Below, in pieces: positions 1 to 8,474 of a DNA stretch of 15,585 nt. The notes under the pieces were generated by a model. It did not search any database and had not been told where the DNA came from. It saw nothing but the letters and a program-made list of their open reading frames with translations. The stretch's first letter is position 1, and every line of letters starts with the position of its first letter. Origin of the DNA: Deltaproteobacteria bacterium UBA1386 (GTDB taxonomy: Bacteria; Desulfobacterota; Syntrophorhabdia; Syntrophorhabdales; Syntrophorhabdaceae); assembly GCA_002305765.1 (NCBI GenBank), contig DBQU01000091.1, positions 3,585 to 19,169 of the forward strand, in the 5' to 3' direction. The translations under genes and the position numbers were made by a program.

Positions 1-3
1 ATA

Positions 4-1740
4 ATGATCGACAAGACACTCCAGGACCTGAAGGCCCTCGTGGCCGTTGCCAGCGCCGAGCGGGAGCCGGATGTCATCATAGAAGGCGGCGAGGTGTTCG
101 ATGTCTTCACGGGAGAGGTCTTTCCCGGCGACCTGTGGATCTGCGGCAACTGGATCGCCTATGTGGGGGAAAAGAGAACGAAGACAGGGAAGGACACCCA
201 GGTCGTCGACGCGCGGGGTCTTGTCGCCGTACCCGGCTACCTGGACGCCCACGGACACGCGGACATATTCTACAACCCGGCGACGTTTTCCGACGTTGCC
301 GTGACGAAGGGGACAACGACCGTCTTTTCCGACAGTCATGACCTGATGAGCTGTCTCGGGCCCAAAGGGTTCGCCGAGGTCCTCAGAAAGGCGCGGTATT
401 TCAACATCAAATATCTCTGGGGCGTGCCGGCGACCTATCCACCCTATCCGGAGGTGGAGGGCGGCGAGATGTTCTCCATCTACGATATCTGGGACCTTTT
501 TTCGCGCCACCCCGAGTGCGCTTCCGTGAGCGAGGTCTCATCATACCTGAGGATAATAAGGAACGAGGACGAGATACTGGAAAGGATGCTCCTTGCCCGG
601 TCCCTGGGGAGGAACGTCGAGGGTCATACACTTGGCGCCTCCTATGACCGGCTGAACGCCCTTGTCGCGGCGGGCATCACATCCTGCCACGAATCGATCC
701 GCCCCGCGGACCTGAAGAACCGGATACGGCTGGGGCTTTACACGATGGTCCGCCACAGCTCCATCAGGACCGACCTCGAGGAGTTGGGCCCCGCCATAAA
801 CACCCTTCCCAACGATTCCATCATCCTCGTGTCCGACGGCATCTTCGCCGACGATCTGATGTTCAGGGGATACATGGACCATATCGTGGGCGAGGCCATC
901 CGTTTCGGGGTCGAGCCGCAGAACGCCATCCGAATGGCCACCATCAATCCGGCCAGGTACTTCAGGGTGGATTCGGAGGTGGGCAGCCTGACGCCGGGCA
1001 GGATAGCGGACGTGCTCCTTCTCGAGGGCCTCGACAGACCTGTCCCCGTCAAGGTCTTCGAGCGCGGGACCCTTGCCGCGGAGGGAGGGACGCTCACGCG
1101 TCGGCCGTCACCGGAGCTCGAGGTCGGGGTAGAGTTCTACCCTTACGCGTTCTCGTCCGTTGGGGCCTCCGAGTTCGTCGTGGAGCGGCCGGACGTTAAG
1201 ACCGTTCCCGTCATAGATATTGTCGACCGCACCGTGACGAGGCGGATGGATGTCGCGCTGTCCCGACACGGCAATATCATTCTCCCCGACAGGAAAGGCG
1301 ACGTACGGAAGATCATGTACACGCGGAGGGAGCAGAAGAAGTGGGGCCAGGGGTTCCTTCATGGCTTCGGGGCCGACTGCGGGGGTATTGCCTCAACGGT
1401 GGCCCATGAAACGCATGGTCTCCTCGTTCACGGTTTCGATGACGATGACATGGCTCTGGCGGCGAACACGGTGCTCGCCATGAAAGGGGGGATAGCCGTC
1501 GTTGACGCCGGCAAGGTTCTTCATGCCCTGCGGCTGCCGCTCGGCGCCATCATGTCCCGCGTCCCCTTGCCCGAACTGGACCGTGCCCTTCGAAAGCTCG
1601 TTGACCTTCTCCACTCTCTCGGGAACACCCTTGATGACCCCCTCTGGACCATGGGCTTTCTGCCTTTCACCTCCATCGTGGAGCTGAGGATCACCGTTTC
1701 GGGAACCTATGATGTCAGAAAAGGTTCGATAGTGTTTTGA
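4..1740 (+). CDS. Adenine deaminase-family amidohydrolase (divergent)
   Basis: The 578-residue protein matches the adenine deaminase (AdeC) family over its full length. That family hydrolyses adenine to hypoxanthine and ammonia in cytosolic purine salvage, using a binuclear metal centre. Visible landmarks are a metal-binding HxH at H83/H85 in a PGYLDAHGH context, DSHD at 110-113 where the family usually has DPHE, H208 in a GHTLG motif, CHES around H229-E230, and D278 in SDG where the family has TDD. A segment MATINPARYF then leads into the C-terminal adenine-deaminase domain, with GIASTVAHETHG around H468-H471. Several family-signature residues are changed (Glu to Asp at 113, TDD to SDG, AHDSHN to AHETHG), so the family is secure but the substrate is not. 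The start ATG lies three bases from the window edge; its N terminus aligns with normal family starts, but the upstream SD cannot be seen. The stop overlaps the start of the PBP gene. Confidence 0.85.
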   Translation: MIDKTLQDLKALVAVASAEREPDVIIEGGEVFDVFTGEVFPGDLWICGNWIAYVGEKRTKTGKDTQVVDARGLVAVPGYLDAHGHADIFYNPATFSDVAVTKGTTTVFSDSHDLMSCLGPKGFAEVLRKARYFNIKYLWGVPATYPPYPEVEGGEMFSIYDIWDLFSRHPECASVSEVSSYLRIIRNEDEILERMLLARSLGRNVEGHTLGASYDRLNALVAAGITSCHESIRPADLKNRIRLGLYTMVRHSSIRTDLEELGPAINTLPNDSIILVSDGIFADDLMFRGYMDHIVGEAIRFGVEPQNAIRMATINPARYFRVDSEVGSLTPGRIADVLLLEGLDRPVPVKVFERGTLAAEGGTLTRRPSPELEVGVEFYPYAFSSVGASEFVVERPDVKTVPVIDIVDRTVTRRMDVALSRHGNIILPDRKGDVRKIMYTRREQKKWGQGFLHGFGADCGGIASTVAHETHGLLVHGFDDDDMALAANTVLAMKGGIAVVDAGKVLHALRLPLGAIMSRVPLPELDRALRKLVDLLHSLGNTLDDPLWTMGFLPFTSIVELRITVSGTYDVRKGSIVF

Positions 1741-3938
1741 AGAAGGACAAGAAGAAAAAAAAGAAGAAGAAGAGTTCGACGGGAAAGATCTACAAGTATC
1801 TGCTGGTCCTGCTCGTCGCGTCGGCGGTGCTCTTCGTCGCGGCCTTCATCTTCTTTATTATCAACGATATACCCTCCGTCGTGGCGCTGAAGGACCTCAA
1901 GAACAAGCCCGTCACCAGCGTTTACGACGTCAATGACGAACTCACCTACCTGTTTGTACCCGACAACAGGGTCTTCGTTACCTACAAACGGATCCCAAAG
2001 CATGTGAGGGCCGCCTTTTTGGCGGCGGAGGACGCCGATTTCTTCAAGCACGGGGGCGTCGACCCGATGGGCATCCTAAGGGCATTCATCAAGAACGTGG
2101 CATACGGCCGGATGGCCCAGGGGGGCAGCACCATCACACAGCAGGTCATCAAGTCAATGATACTGGGTCCTGAAAAGAGCCTGAACAGGAAGATACGCGA
2201 GGCCATCCTGGCATACAAGCTGGAGAACTACCTGAGCAAGAACGAGATCCTCAATCTTTACCTCAACAACATCTACATGGGACACGGTGTCTATGGCGTG
2301 GAGGCCGCGTCCCAGGTGTACTTCGGAAAGCATGTCTGGAACATAACGCCCGCCGAGGCGGCCCTGCTGGCAGGTATCGTGCAGGCGCCCTCCCGGTATA
2401 CACCCAAAAGGCATCCGGGAAATGCCCGGATGAGACAGGAATACGTTATCGACCAGATGGTGGAGAAGAAGTTCATCAGCGAGAAGGCAAAGCAGCAGAT
2501 GCTCAAGGAAAAGATCGATATCAGGGAGGACGACGGCGTCTTTGCCGACAGCTACTACAAGGACCACATACTCCGGTATGTGGAGGCCCGCTACGGCAAA
2601 GGCGTTCTGTCCAGGAAGGGACTCAAGATCTACGCGGCCGTGGACAGACGGATGCAAAAGACCGCCGAGGACGCGATAAAGAGGGGTCTCGAGGTCTATG
2701 AACGCAGAAAGGGCGAATACACGGTCCTCTACCACCTGGGGCAGAAGAAGTGGGATGACCTGAAGCGGGCGGAAGAGCGCGACCGCAAACTGGTGCCCGT
2801 CAGCAAGGGACGGACCTGCAGTCTCCTGGTATCGGAAAGGATAAAGGAAGGGTACGCCGTCTTTGTAGGCGAGCAGAAGGCCGTCCTCAAGATGGACACC
2901 CACCCTTTCAAACCCGGCGATGTGGTGAAAGGGTTTTGCACCGGTGAGGACAGGAAGAAGACGCCGGTCTTCGAGGCCGTTCGCTCGCTGAAGGTCGAGG
3001 GCGCCCTCGTGAGCCTCGACGTCAATCTGGGATACGTCTACGCCATAGTCGGAGGAAGGGACTTCGAGAGGAGCCCCTATAACAGGGCCACGGTGGCGAA
3101 GGTGCAGGCCGGCAGCGCTTTCAAGCCTTTCATCTATGTCACGGCGCTAAAGAAGGGATACACTCCCGATTCTGTTCTCCATGATGAACCAAAGAGCTAT
3201 TCCACGGGAATGGGGAGGTCCTGGACACCAAGGAATTATGACGGCAAGTACCAGGGCGACATATCGATGCGGGATGCCATTGCCTACTCGAAGAACGCGG
3301 CGACGGTCAGGCTATTGGAGGAGATAGGCATAGGCCCAGTCAAGGAGACGATCAGGGACATCGGCATAGAGGCCGACATCGAGGACAATCTCTCCATTGC
3401 CCTGGGTTCGTCGAATATCACCCTTCTGGAGCTCGTCAAGGGCTTTGCCGCGTTCGCGAACGGGGGCTATCGCATAAAGCCCATATTCGTCAGGAGGATA
3501 GTCGACCAGGACGGCACCGTGCTCGAAGAGAATGCCGCGCTGAAGGAGAGGGCCCTGCCCGAGGAAGTGGCCTCGTCAATGAATATCCTTTTGAAGGGTC
3601 CCGTGCAGTATGGGACCGCGAAGGGAGCCTCCAGTATCGGGTATCCCGTGGCGGGCAAGACGGGAACGACGAGCAATTACTATGATGCCTTGTTTGTGGG
3701 TTATTCTCCCCACGTCGCGACAGGCGTATGGGTCGGGTTCGACGCGAGGGCCTCACTGGGGAAGGGAGAAAGCGGGGGACGGGTGTGTTTGCCGATATGG
3801 ATGAACTTCATGGGGTCCGTCCTTGGTCGTTTCCCCGGCGGTGATTTCCCCGAGGTCTCCTGGACGGCGCCCTCGGGCGTGACGGGCGAGGGCGGAACGC
3901 AGTATAATACGAACACCATCGAGGGGATGGGAAGATAG
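1737..3938 (+). CDS. mrcA: Penicillin-binding protein 1A, bifunctional transglycosylase/transpeptidase
   Basis: This 733-residue class A PBP polymerises lipid II glycan strands and cross-links their peptides on the outer face of the inner membrane. A cytoplasmic tail of almost pure lysine (residues 2-12) precedes one membrane anchor at about 21-42. The GT51 transglycosylase follows, with catalytic E98 in AAEDADFF, the GGSTITQQ motif, and EILNLYLNNIYMG. An OB-like insert lies at about 320-400. The transpeptidase carries all three signature motifs: S460-A-F-K463, S518-K-N520 and K641-T-G643. The start is TTG at 1737, overlapping the deaminase stop (TTGA). It is the only usable start because an in-frame TGA lies at 1710, and AAAAGG at 1719-1724 can serve as its SD. 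The overlap implies translational coupling. The lysine tail is encoded by a purine tract containing eight A (1755-1762). The length is typical for PBP1A. Confidence 0.96.
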   Translation: MKKDKKKKKKKKSSTGKIYKYLLVLLVASAVLFVAAFIFFIINDIPSVVALKDLKNKPVTSVYDVNDELTYLFVPDNRVFVTYKRIPKHVRAAFLAAEDADFFKHGGVDPMGILRAFIKNVAYGRMAQGGSTITQQVIKSMILGPEKSLNRKIREAILAYKLENYLSKNEILNLYLNNIYMGHGVYGVEAASQVYFGKHVWNITPAEAALLAGIVQAPSRYTPKRHPGNARMRQEYVIDQMVEKKFISEKAKQQMLKEKIDIREDDGVFADSYYKDHILRYVEARYGKGVLSRKGLKIYAAVDRRMQKTAEDAIKRGLEVYERRKGEYTVLYHLGQKKWDDLKRAEERDRKLVPVSKGRTCSLLVSERIKEGYAVFVGEQKAVLKMDTHPFKPGDVVKGFCTGEDRKKTPVFEAVRSLKVEGALVSLDVNLGYVYAIVGGRDFERSPYNRATVAKVQAGSAFKPFIYVTALKKGYTPDSVLHDEPKSYSTGMGRSWTPRNYDGKYQGDISMRDAIAYSKNAATVRLLEEIGIGPVKETIRDIGIEADIEDNLSIALGSSNITLLELVKGFAAFANGGYRIKPIFVRRIVDQDGTVLEENAALKERALPEEVASSMNILLKGPVQYGTAKGASSIGYPVAGKTGTTSNYYDALFVGYSPHVATGVWVGFDARASLGKGESGGRVCLPIWMNFMGSVLGRFPGGDFPEVSWTAPSGVTGEGGTQYNTNTIEGMGR

Positions 3939-3956
3939 TGGCACAAGAGAACATAC

Positions 3957-3962
3957 AAGGAG
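3957..3962 (+). promoter_or_regulatory. Ribosome binding site that fixes the start at 3968
   Basis: AAGGAG sits five bases before ATG 3968. A longer reading from GTG 3938 is open but has no comparable SD and would put ten polar residues ahead of the signal peptide. The ATG is therefore preferred. Confidence 0.8.
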
Positions 3963-3967
3963 TGACC

Positions 3968-4519
3968 ATGAAAGGAAGGGGAGCATTTTTGATGGGCCTC
4001 ATCGCAGTGTTCATCGTTCTGGCAGTGTCTATCACCTGTGCGGCGCAGACGGCGCAGCCTCAGCCTCAACCCCCGACAGCATCCGGGGAACAGGTGAAGA
4101 AGGAGGTGCCGAAGGGCGAACCGCAGTGGAGGCTCTACATGGGAAACGAGACGAGGAGGTATTATTTCGACTCCAACAGCATCGAGAGACTCGACAAGCG
4201 CGTCGTGAGGGTGTGGGAGCGGATAACACAACCCGACAAAGACGGCAATGAGGTGGAGAAGGTCCAGACCCTTATGGAACTCGACTGTGGTTCCAGCAGA
4301 TACCGCGTCATCGCCGAAAAGGAATTCGGCTCCGCCAGGGCCGGGGAGCAGCCGGAAGCCAGGATGCAGAATGGTCCGTGGACGTACTTCGAGCAGGATG
4401 TCATTCTTGGGATCCTGCAGGACAACGTGTGCTTCCCGCTGAGCACTCCGGCAGGCGTGGTTCCCCCGAAGCCGGTGGGGTCAGAAGCGCCTCCAAAACC
4501 ACCGACATTCAAAAACTAG
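3968..4519 (+). CDS. Exported surface-adhesin E-like protein
   Basis: The protein is 183 residues from the well-spaced ATG at 3968. Residues 1-28 form a signal peptide: basic KGR, then a hydrophobic stretch GLIAVFIVLAVSI, then a TCAAQ cleavage region. The Cys at 24 is not in a good lipobox, so ordinary signal peptidase I cleavage is more likely. A Pro/Gln linker follows. The core at about 54-156 has the pattern W..YMGN...YYFDSNSIER....VRVWER and then MELDCG.SRYRVI, which recalls the surface-adhesin protein E family (PF16747). This family is small, exported and mostly uncharacterised. Cys107 and Cys155 could form a disulfide. The C terminus is Pro-rich. It lies 29 bases after mrcA and is probably co-transcribed, which suggests an envelope role, but nothing here shows adhesion. 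Confidence 0.7.
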   Translation: MKGRGAFLMGLIAVFIVLAVSITCAAQTAQPQPQPPTASGEQVKKEVPKGEPQWRLYMGNETRRYYFDSNSIERLDKRVVRVWERITQPDKDGNEVEKVQTLMELDCGSSRYRVIAEKEFGSARAGEQPEARMQNGPWTYFEQDVILGILQDNVCFPLSTPAGVVPPKPVGSEAPPKPPTFKN

Positions 4520-4551
4520 CGCCTGCAGCGCCTTCGAACAAAAGGAATAAG

Positions 4552-4692
4552 AAAACGGCTTGAATAGCTTGAGTCGCTTGAATGGCTTGAGAGTAAAAGA
4601 AAAAGACTAGATACTATTCCCGGCGTTGTACTTCCGGGAGGTCTTTCCAACCCTCAAGCGATTCAAGCGACTCAAGCGACTCAAGCCGTTTT
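4552..4692. repeat. 141-bp imperfect palindrome of 9-bp units; candidate bidirectional terminator
   Basis: The left arm 4552-4591 and right arm 4653-4692 are reverse complements at 37 of 40 positions by direct alignment. Each arm is itself a run of four 9-base units of the form GCTTGARTN. The 61-base centre continues the symmetry: AAAGAC 4602-4607 pairs with GTCTTT 4641-4646, and TCCCGG 4618-4623 pairs with CCGGGA 4634-4639. The right arm ends in five T (4689-4693) and abuts the mnmE stop, while the left arm lies 32 bases after the adhesin-like gene. The element could end transcription from both converging genes. It could also be a mobile or REP-like palindrome that settled there. Confidence 0.85.
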
Positions 4693-6075
4693 TCACTTCC
4701 CTATACAGAACTGGCTGAAAATTGTGTCGAGGATCTCTTCGGGGCAGGTTTCGCCTGTGATCTCCCCGAGGTGGTGGAGCGCTTCTTGGAGCTCGAACGC
4801 GAGGATCTCCGGAGGAGCTCCCGCTTCGAGACCATCGATTGCGGCGGTTATGTTGGCGGAGACCTTCATGAGGATATCCCTGTGACGAAGGGTAGTGATG
4901 AGGAGAGAATTCTTTCGCTCCTTCCCTGCAAGCGCGGAGAACAGCGATGACCTGAGGTGATCGAGACCGATCCCTTTCTGTGCAGAAATATGGAGTATAT
5001 CACTTATACCTTGTGAAACCAATAGCTTATATTCCAAATGTTGTGTAAGGTCGCATTTATTCGCTACAACTATTTTATTATATGGACGAATATCTTCCAA
5101 AACACGCTGATCGTCGTCGGAATAGGGGGCTGAACCATCGAGGACCCAGATGATGAGGTCCGCCTCCGCCGCCTTGTCCCTGACCCGGCGTATGCCTTCT
5201 TCTTCCACGACGTTCTCGGGTGTTCGTATGCCGGCCGTGTCGATAAGACGGACCTTCGCCCCTTTCAGATAGAGGGTTTCCTCGATGAGGTCGCGCGTGG
5301 TACCGGGGAGGGCGGTCACTATGGCGCGCTCTCTCAGAGCGAGGGCGTTGAGGAGGCTCGATTTCCCCACGTTCGTGCGGCCCAGTATAAGGACTTCGAA
5401 GCCCTGCTTGAGCCCTTTTCCTTCATAGTATGAGGATACAAGCCCGTCGATCCCCTTCTTTGCCTTTCTGAGGGACGCGAAGGGTCCTGAGAGATCTATG
5501 CGGAGGTCTTCATCGGGGAAGTCGATCGTTGCCTCCACGGCCACGAGGGCCTGCTTCAATGTCTCTCTGAAAAGACCCATCTTCGCCGAAAGGCCACCCT
5601 TGAGACAGGTGAGGGCGTATCGCAGCTCCTCGTCCGTTTCGCTTCGTATGAGGTCGAGGACCGATTCAGCCTGCACGAGGTCGATCCTGCCGTTCAGGAA
5701 GGCTCTGCGCGTGAATTCACCGGGCTCGGCGAGGCGGGCGCCCTGCCTCATGACGAGGTCCATGACGGCCTTCTGCGCGGCAAAACCGCCATGGGAATGG
5801 ATCTCCGCTATATCTTCGCGTGTGTAGGTGGCGGGGGCGGCCATCAGGACGGCCAGGACCTCATCCACCTCCCGCGCGTCCGCGGGGTCCACGATGTGTC
5901 CCAGTCGAAGCCTGCCGTATGATCGTTTGCGCGGTTTCCTGCCGCGGGGCCTGAAGATCTTTTCGAGGATGGGGTGCGCCTTAAGTCCGCTGATGCGTAT
6001 TATGCTGATGCCGCCTTCACCGGGAGGTGTCGAAACGGCACATATGGTGTCAGCGTCTCCCGCGCGCGTTGCCAC
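4693..6075 (-). CDS. mnmE: tRNA uridine-5-carboxymethylaminomethyl modification GTPase MnmE
   Basis: MnmE acts with MnmG to add the carboxymethylaminomethyl group to the wobble uridine of certain tRNAs. The 460-residue protein has the formyl-THF-binding N-terminal domain (DTICAVSTPPGEGGISIIRISG region), a helical domain, and an inserted G domain with GRTNVGKS at 232-239, DTAG and NKCD. It ends in the diagnostic CIGK (457-460), where the Cys is the family-conserved residue. The start chosen is GTG at 6073-6075, with a GGGGAGG SD five bases upstream. A longer reading from GTG 6117 adds 14 low-complexity residues (PGEDPGEAPGE type) absent from the family. From 6075 the gene overlaps jag by 26 bases. 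It is last in the rpmH-mnmE cluster and runs into the 4552-4692 palindrome. Confidence 0.96.
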   Translation of the reverse strand: MATRAGDADTICAVSTPPGEGGISIIRISGLKAHPILEKIFRPRGRKPRKRSYGRLRLGHIVDPADAREVDEVLAVLMAAPATYTREDIAEIHSHGGFAAQKAVMDLVMRQGARLAEPGEFTRRAFLNGRIDLVQAESVLDLIRSETDEELRYALTCLKGGLSAKMGLFRETLKQALVAVEATIDFPDEDLRIDLSGPFASLRKAKKGIDGLVSSYYEGKGLKQGFEVLILGRTNVGKSSLLNALALRERAIVTALPGTTRDLIEETLYLKGAKVRLIDTAGIRTPENVVEEEGIRRVRDKAAEADLIIWVLDGSAPYSDDDQRVLEDIRPYNKIVVANKCDLTQHLEYKLLVSQGISDILHISAQKGIGLDHLRSSLFSALAGKERKNSLLITTLRHRDILMKVSANITAAIDGLEAGAPPEILAFELQEALHHLGEITGETCPEEILDTIFSQFCIGK

Positions 6076-6850
6076 GGAAACCTCCCCGGGCGCCTCCCCG
6101 GGGTCCTCCCCGGGCACCGCCCCGGTCGCCGCCGAAAGGAATTCCCGTCGGGGTGAGGACGACCCTCTTGATGTGCCCCTCTCCTTCGCTCTTCGTGGTG
6201 ATGCCCTTGTTGTGCTTGAAGAGTGTGTGGATAATCCGCCGCTCGTAGGGGTTCAATGGGTCCGTCTTGAACTTCTTTCCTGACCTTTTTGCTTTATCGG
6301 CAAGACGTTTTGCCATAATTGTTAAAGCTTTTTTTCGTCTTTCTCTGTAACCATTGATATCTATAAGTAATTTAAGGTTATGTTTGAATCTTTTTGCTAC
6401 CGCCAACCTCAGGAGATGCTGCAGGGCCTCCAGGATCTCCCCGTCCTTGCCGATGAGGACATCTCCGTCGTCGCACTGGACAAGAAAGAGTATCCTGTCT
6501 GTTTTTTCGCTTATGTCCGTCGCCATGACCTGGAAATCGAGCCCGACGTGTTTGCCGAAGTCTTTCAGGAAGGCTATCCCGAATTCTTCGGCCGTCTCCC
6601 GGAGAGGGGTCTCGCCGGAAGGGGTCTCAGCGGAGGTGGGGGTGATGGTGCTTCCTTCACCATTGCCCTCCTCCTTTGCCCTCAACTTCACCATGATACG
6701 TATCTTTTTCGTGCCCAGGAGGCCGAGAATACCCTTCGTGTCCACCTCTTTTACCTCGATGTCGAGGTCCCTTTCATCGACATTCAACTCCTGGGAGGCC
6801 TTCTTGACGGCCTCCTCATATGTCTTTCCTTCGAACTCGAGCGTTTCCAT
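6050..6850 (-). CDS. jag: Jag/KhpB RNA-binding protein with RGG tail
   Basis: The 266-residue protein has the three standard Jag parts: a Jag-N domain at about 1-52 (FEGKTYEEAVKKASQEL and KGILGLLG), a KH domain with the GxxG loop as G134-K-D-G137, and an R3H domain with R204xxxH208. KhpB/Jag proteins bind RNA, and in Firmicutes they influence cell division and elongation. A Ser/Thr/Glu-rich linker lies at about 60-85. The C terminus, residues 243-266, is an uncommon RGG-box run of RGGA/RGGP/RGGF units. The start is ATG at 6850, with AAGGAG nine bases upstream overlapping the yidC stop. It sits 13 bases after yidC, the usual pairing, and its last codons overlap mnmE. Confidence 0.94.
   Translation of the reverse strand: METLEFEGKTYEEAVKKASQELNVDERDLDIEVKEVDTKGILGLLGTKKIRIMVKLRAKEEGNGEGSTITPTSAETPSGETPLRETAEEFGIAFLKDFGKHVGLDFQVMATDISEKTDRILFLVQCDDGDVLIGKDGEILEALQHLLRLAVAKRFKHNLKLLIDINGYRERRKKALTIMAKRLADKAKRSGKKFKTDPLNPYERRIIHTLFKHNKGITTKSEGEGHIKRVVLTPTGIPFGGDRGGARGGPRGGARGGFRGNARGRR
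6081..6111 (-). promoter_or_regulatory. Three tandem Shine-Dalgarno-like motifs before mnmE
   Basis: On the minus strand GGGGAGG occurs three times at an exact 12-base period (plus-strand CCTCCCC at 6081, 6093 and 6105). The copy nearest mnmE is five bases from its GTG. The same bases encode the RGG repeats of Jag, so the SD is embedded in an upstream coding repeat. Confidence 0.65.
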
Positions 6851-6863
6851 GTGTCTTTTCTCC

Positions 6864-8462
6864 TTACCGGGCCACCTTGGTCTTCCTGTTGATGTAATAC
6901 TGCTGAGCGATGGAGGCGACGTTGTAGACGAGCCAGTATAGTACGAGTCCCGACGGGAAGCCCCAGAAGATGAAGGTAAAGACGATGGGCATGAACATCA
7001 TCATTTTCTGCTGCATCGGATCGGTACTTGTGGGTGTCATTTTCTGCTGTATGACCTGGGTCACGCCCATGATGAGCGGCAGGAGTCTGATGGGAATGGT
7101 GTACCCCATAACGGTGAAAGAGAAGAGGTCTTCCGGGGCCGACAGGTCATTGATCCACCAGAGAAAAGGTGCGTGCCTCAACTCGATGGCGCCGGAAAGG
7201 GCCTTGTAAAGCGCGAAGAACACGGGGATCTGGGGCAGCATGGGAAGGCACCCGCTCATCGGGTTGACACCTCGCGACTTGTATATCTGCATCAGTTCCT
7301 GGTTCAACCGGGCCTTGTCGTTCTTGTACTTCTCCTGCAACTTCTTGATCTCGGGCTGGACCGCCTGCATCTTCGCCATGTTCTTGAAGCTCATGACGCT
7401 CAAAGGGTGGAAGATTATCTTTATCAGGATGGTCAGGAGGATGATATCAATGCCGTAGTTGTGTGTGAAGCGGTTGAAGAAGTCGAGAAGCCACACCATG
7501 GGTTTGGCTATGACATCGAACCAGCCGAAATCTATGATCTTTTCGGCCCTGACGTTGAGGCTTGCCAGCACACTGGTCTTCTTGGGGCCGAAAAAGAGCC
7601 TGCCCTCGATCTTATTCGTTGCCGGGACAAGGCGGATGTAGGGTACGTTCTTGTCTGTTTTAGCGATGGAAAGCGCAGGTTTCCTGTCTTCCGGGGGAAT
7701 GTAGATGAATGTGAAGAAGCCCTCGTCGAATCCCGTATACTGATAGTTCTTGTTGAAGTTGAGCGTTTCCTTGATCGAGTCGATCTGGTTCAGGCTCTTA
7801 CCGTCAAAGACGAAGGGGCCCTTAAAGACATAACTGGAATCATTCTTGTCCGATATCACCGCGAAATCCGCCTGCAGGCCCTGAGCTTTCGATTCCTCGA
7901 CCTCCACGGAGAGGCCTATGGCGTACGTGTCGGGATAGAATGTGTACGTCTTTTTCAGCTTTGTGCCGTTTTCAAGCGTCCCCGTCATGGTTATCGATGC
8001 CGGGCTGTCTTTGACGGTGAGGCCGGCCTTGTCTGAAGTGAAGTGGGTACGGTCGGAGGAGCCGTTCTGATGAATGGCGGGGTTGTATACGTATGGACTT
8101 ACATCCTCTATGATCTCCTTCTCCTCCGTTCCCTTGACGGTGGCCTTGTAATCCTTGAGTTTAACGCTCGATATCCCTCCGCCGAGGTCAGTGAGCGTCA
8201 CGTCAAGGTACGGTGTCGAAACGGCAAAGGTCCTGGTCGCCTTCTTCTGTGCTGGCTGGGGAGCGGCGGGAGATGGTGGAGGTGTTCCCGGCGCTGTCCG
8301 CGCGGTTTCGGTCTTGGCTGCCGGCTTTTGGGCCTCACCCTGGGGCGCGGGCTGGGTCTGGGTCTCGGGTTGTTGCGGTGCCTGCTTCGGCATGAAGTAT
8401 GTCTGAAACACGAAAAGCATGGCCATCGTCAGCACGAGCACGATGATGGTGCGTTTGTCCAT
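6864..8462 (-). CDS. yidC: Membrane protein insertase YidC
   Basis: The 532-residue YidC inserts and folds inner-membrane proteins, alone or with Sec. It has an N-terminal anchor (about 5-24, IIVLVLTMAMLFVFQTYF), a Pro/Gln/Ala-rich linker to about residue 75, and a large periplasmic beta domain. The conserved insertase core follows, with KPMVWLLDFF, IILLTILIKIIFHPLS, the cytosolic hairpin MAKMQAVQPEIKKLQEKY, and NPMSGCLPMLPQIPVFFALYKAL. The groove arginine of E. coli YidC appears to be lysine here (TILIKIIF); I recall Lys at this position in many proteobacterial YidCs. The periplasmic domain marks a Gram-negative type. The start is ATG at 8462, with a CGGAGG SD six bases upstream. It lies 12 bases after yidD. 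Confidence 0.97.
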   Translation of the reverse strand: MDKRTIIVLVLTMAMLFVFQTYFMPKQAPQQPETQTQPAPQGEAQKPAAKTETARTAPGTPPPSPAAPQPAQKKATRTFAVSTPYLDVTLTDLGGGISSVKLKDYKATVKGTEEKEIIEDVSPYVYNPAIHQNGSSDRTHFTSDKAGLTVKDSPASITMTGTLENGTKLKKTYTFYPDTYAIGLSVEVEESKAQGLQADFAVISDKNDSSYVFKGPFVFDGKSLNQIDSIKETLNFNKNYQYTGFDEGFFTFIYIPPEDRKPALSIAKTDKNVPYIRLVPATNKIEGRLFFGPKKTSVLASLNVRAEKIIDFGWFDVIAKPMVWLLDFFNRFTHNYGIDIILLTILIKIIFHPLSVMSFKNMAKMQAVQPEIKKLQEKYKNDKARLNQELMQIYKSRGVNPMSGCLPMLPQIPVFFALYKALSGAIELRHAPFLWWINDLSAPEDLFSFTVMGYTIPIRLLPLIMGVTQVIQQKMTPTSTDPMQQKMMMFMPIVFTFIFWGFPSGLVLYWLVYNVASIAQQYYINRKTKVAR

Positions 8463-8474
8463 TCGTTACCTCCG

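Noticed and set aside
4552..4692. CRISPR-like array
   Set aside because: The units are only 9 bases with no spacers, and they are arranged as inverted arms rather than direct repeats with unique spacers.
6075..6117. Longer mnmE start at GTG 6117
   Set aside because: The added residues are an out-of-frame reading of Jag's RGG repeat and are absent from the MnmE family; GTG 6075 has a much better SD.
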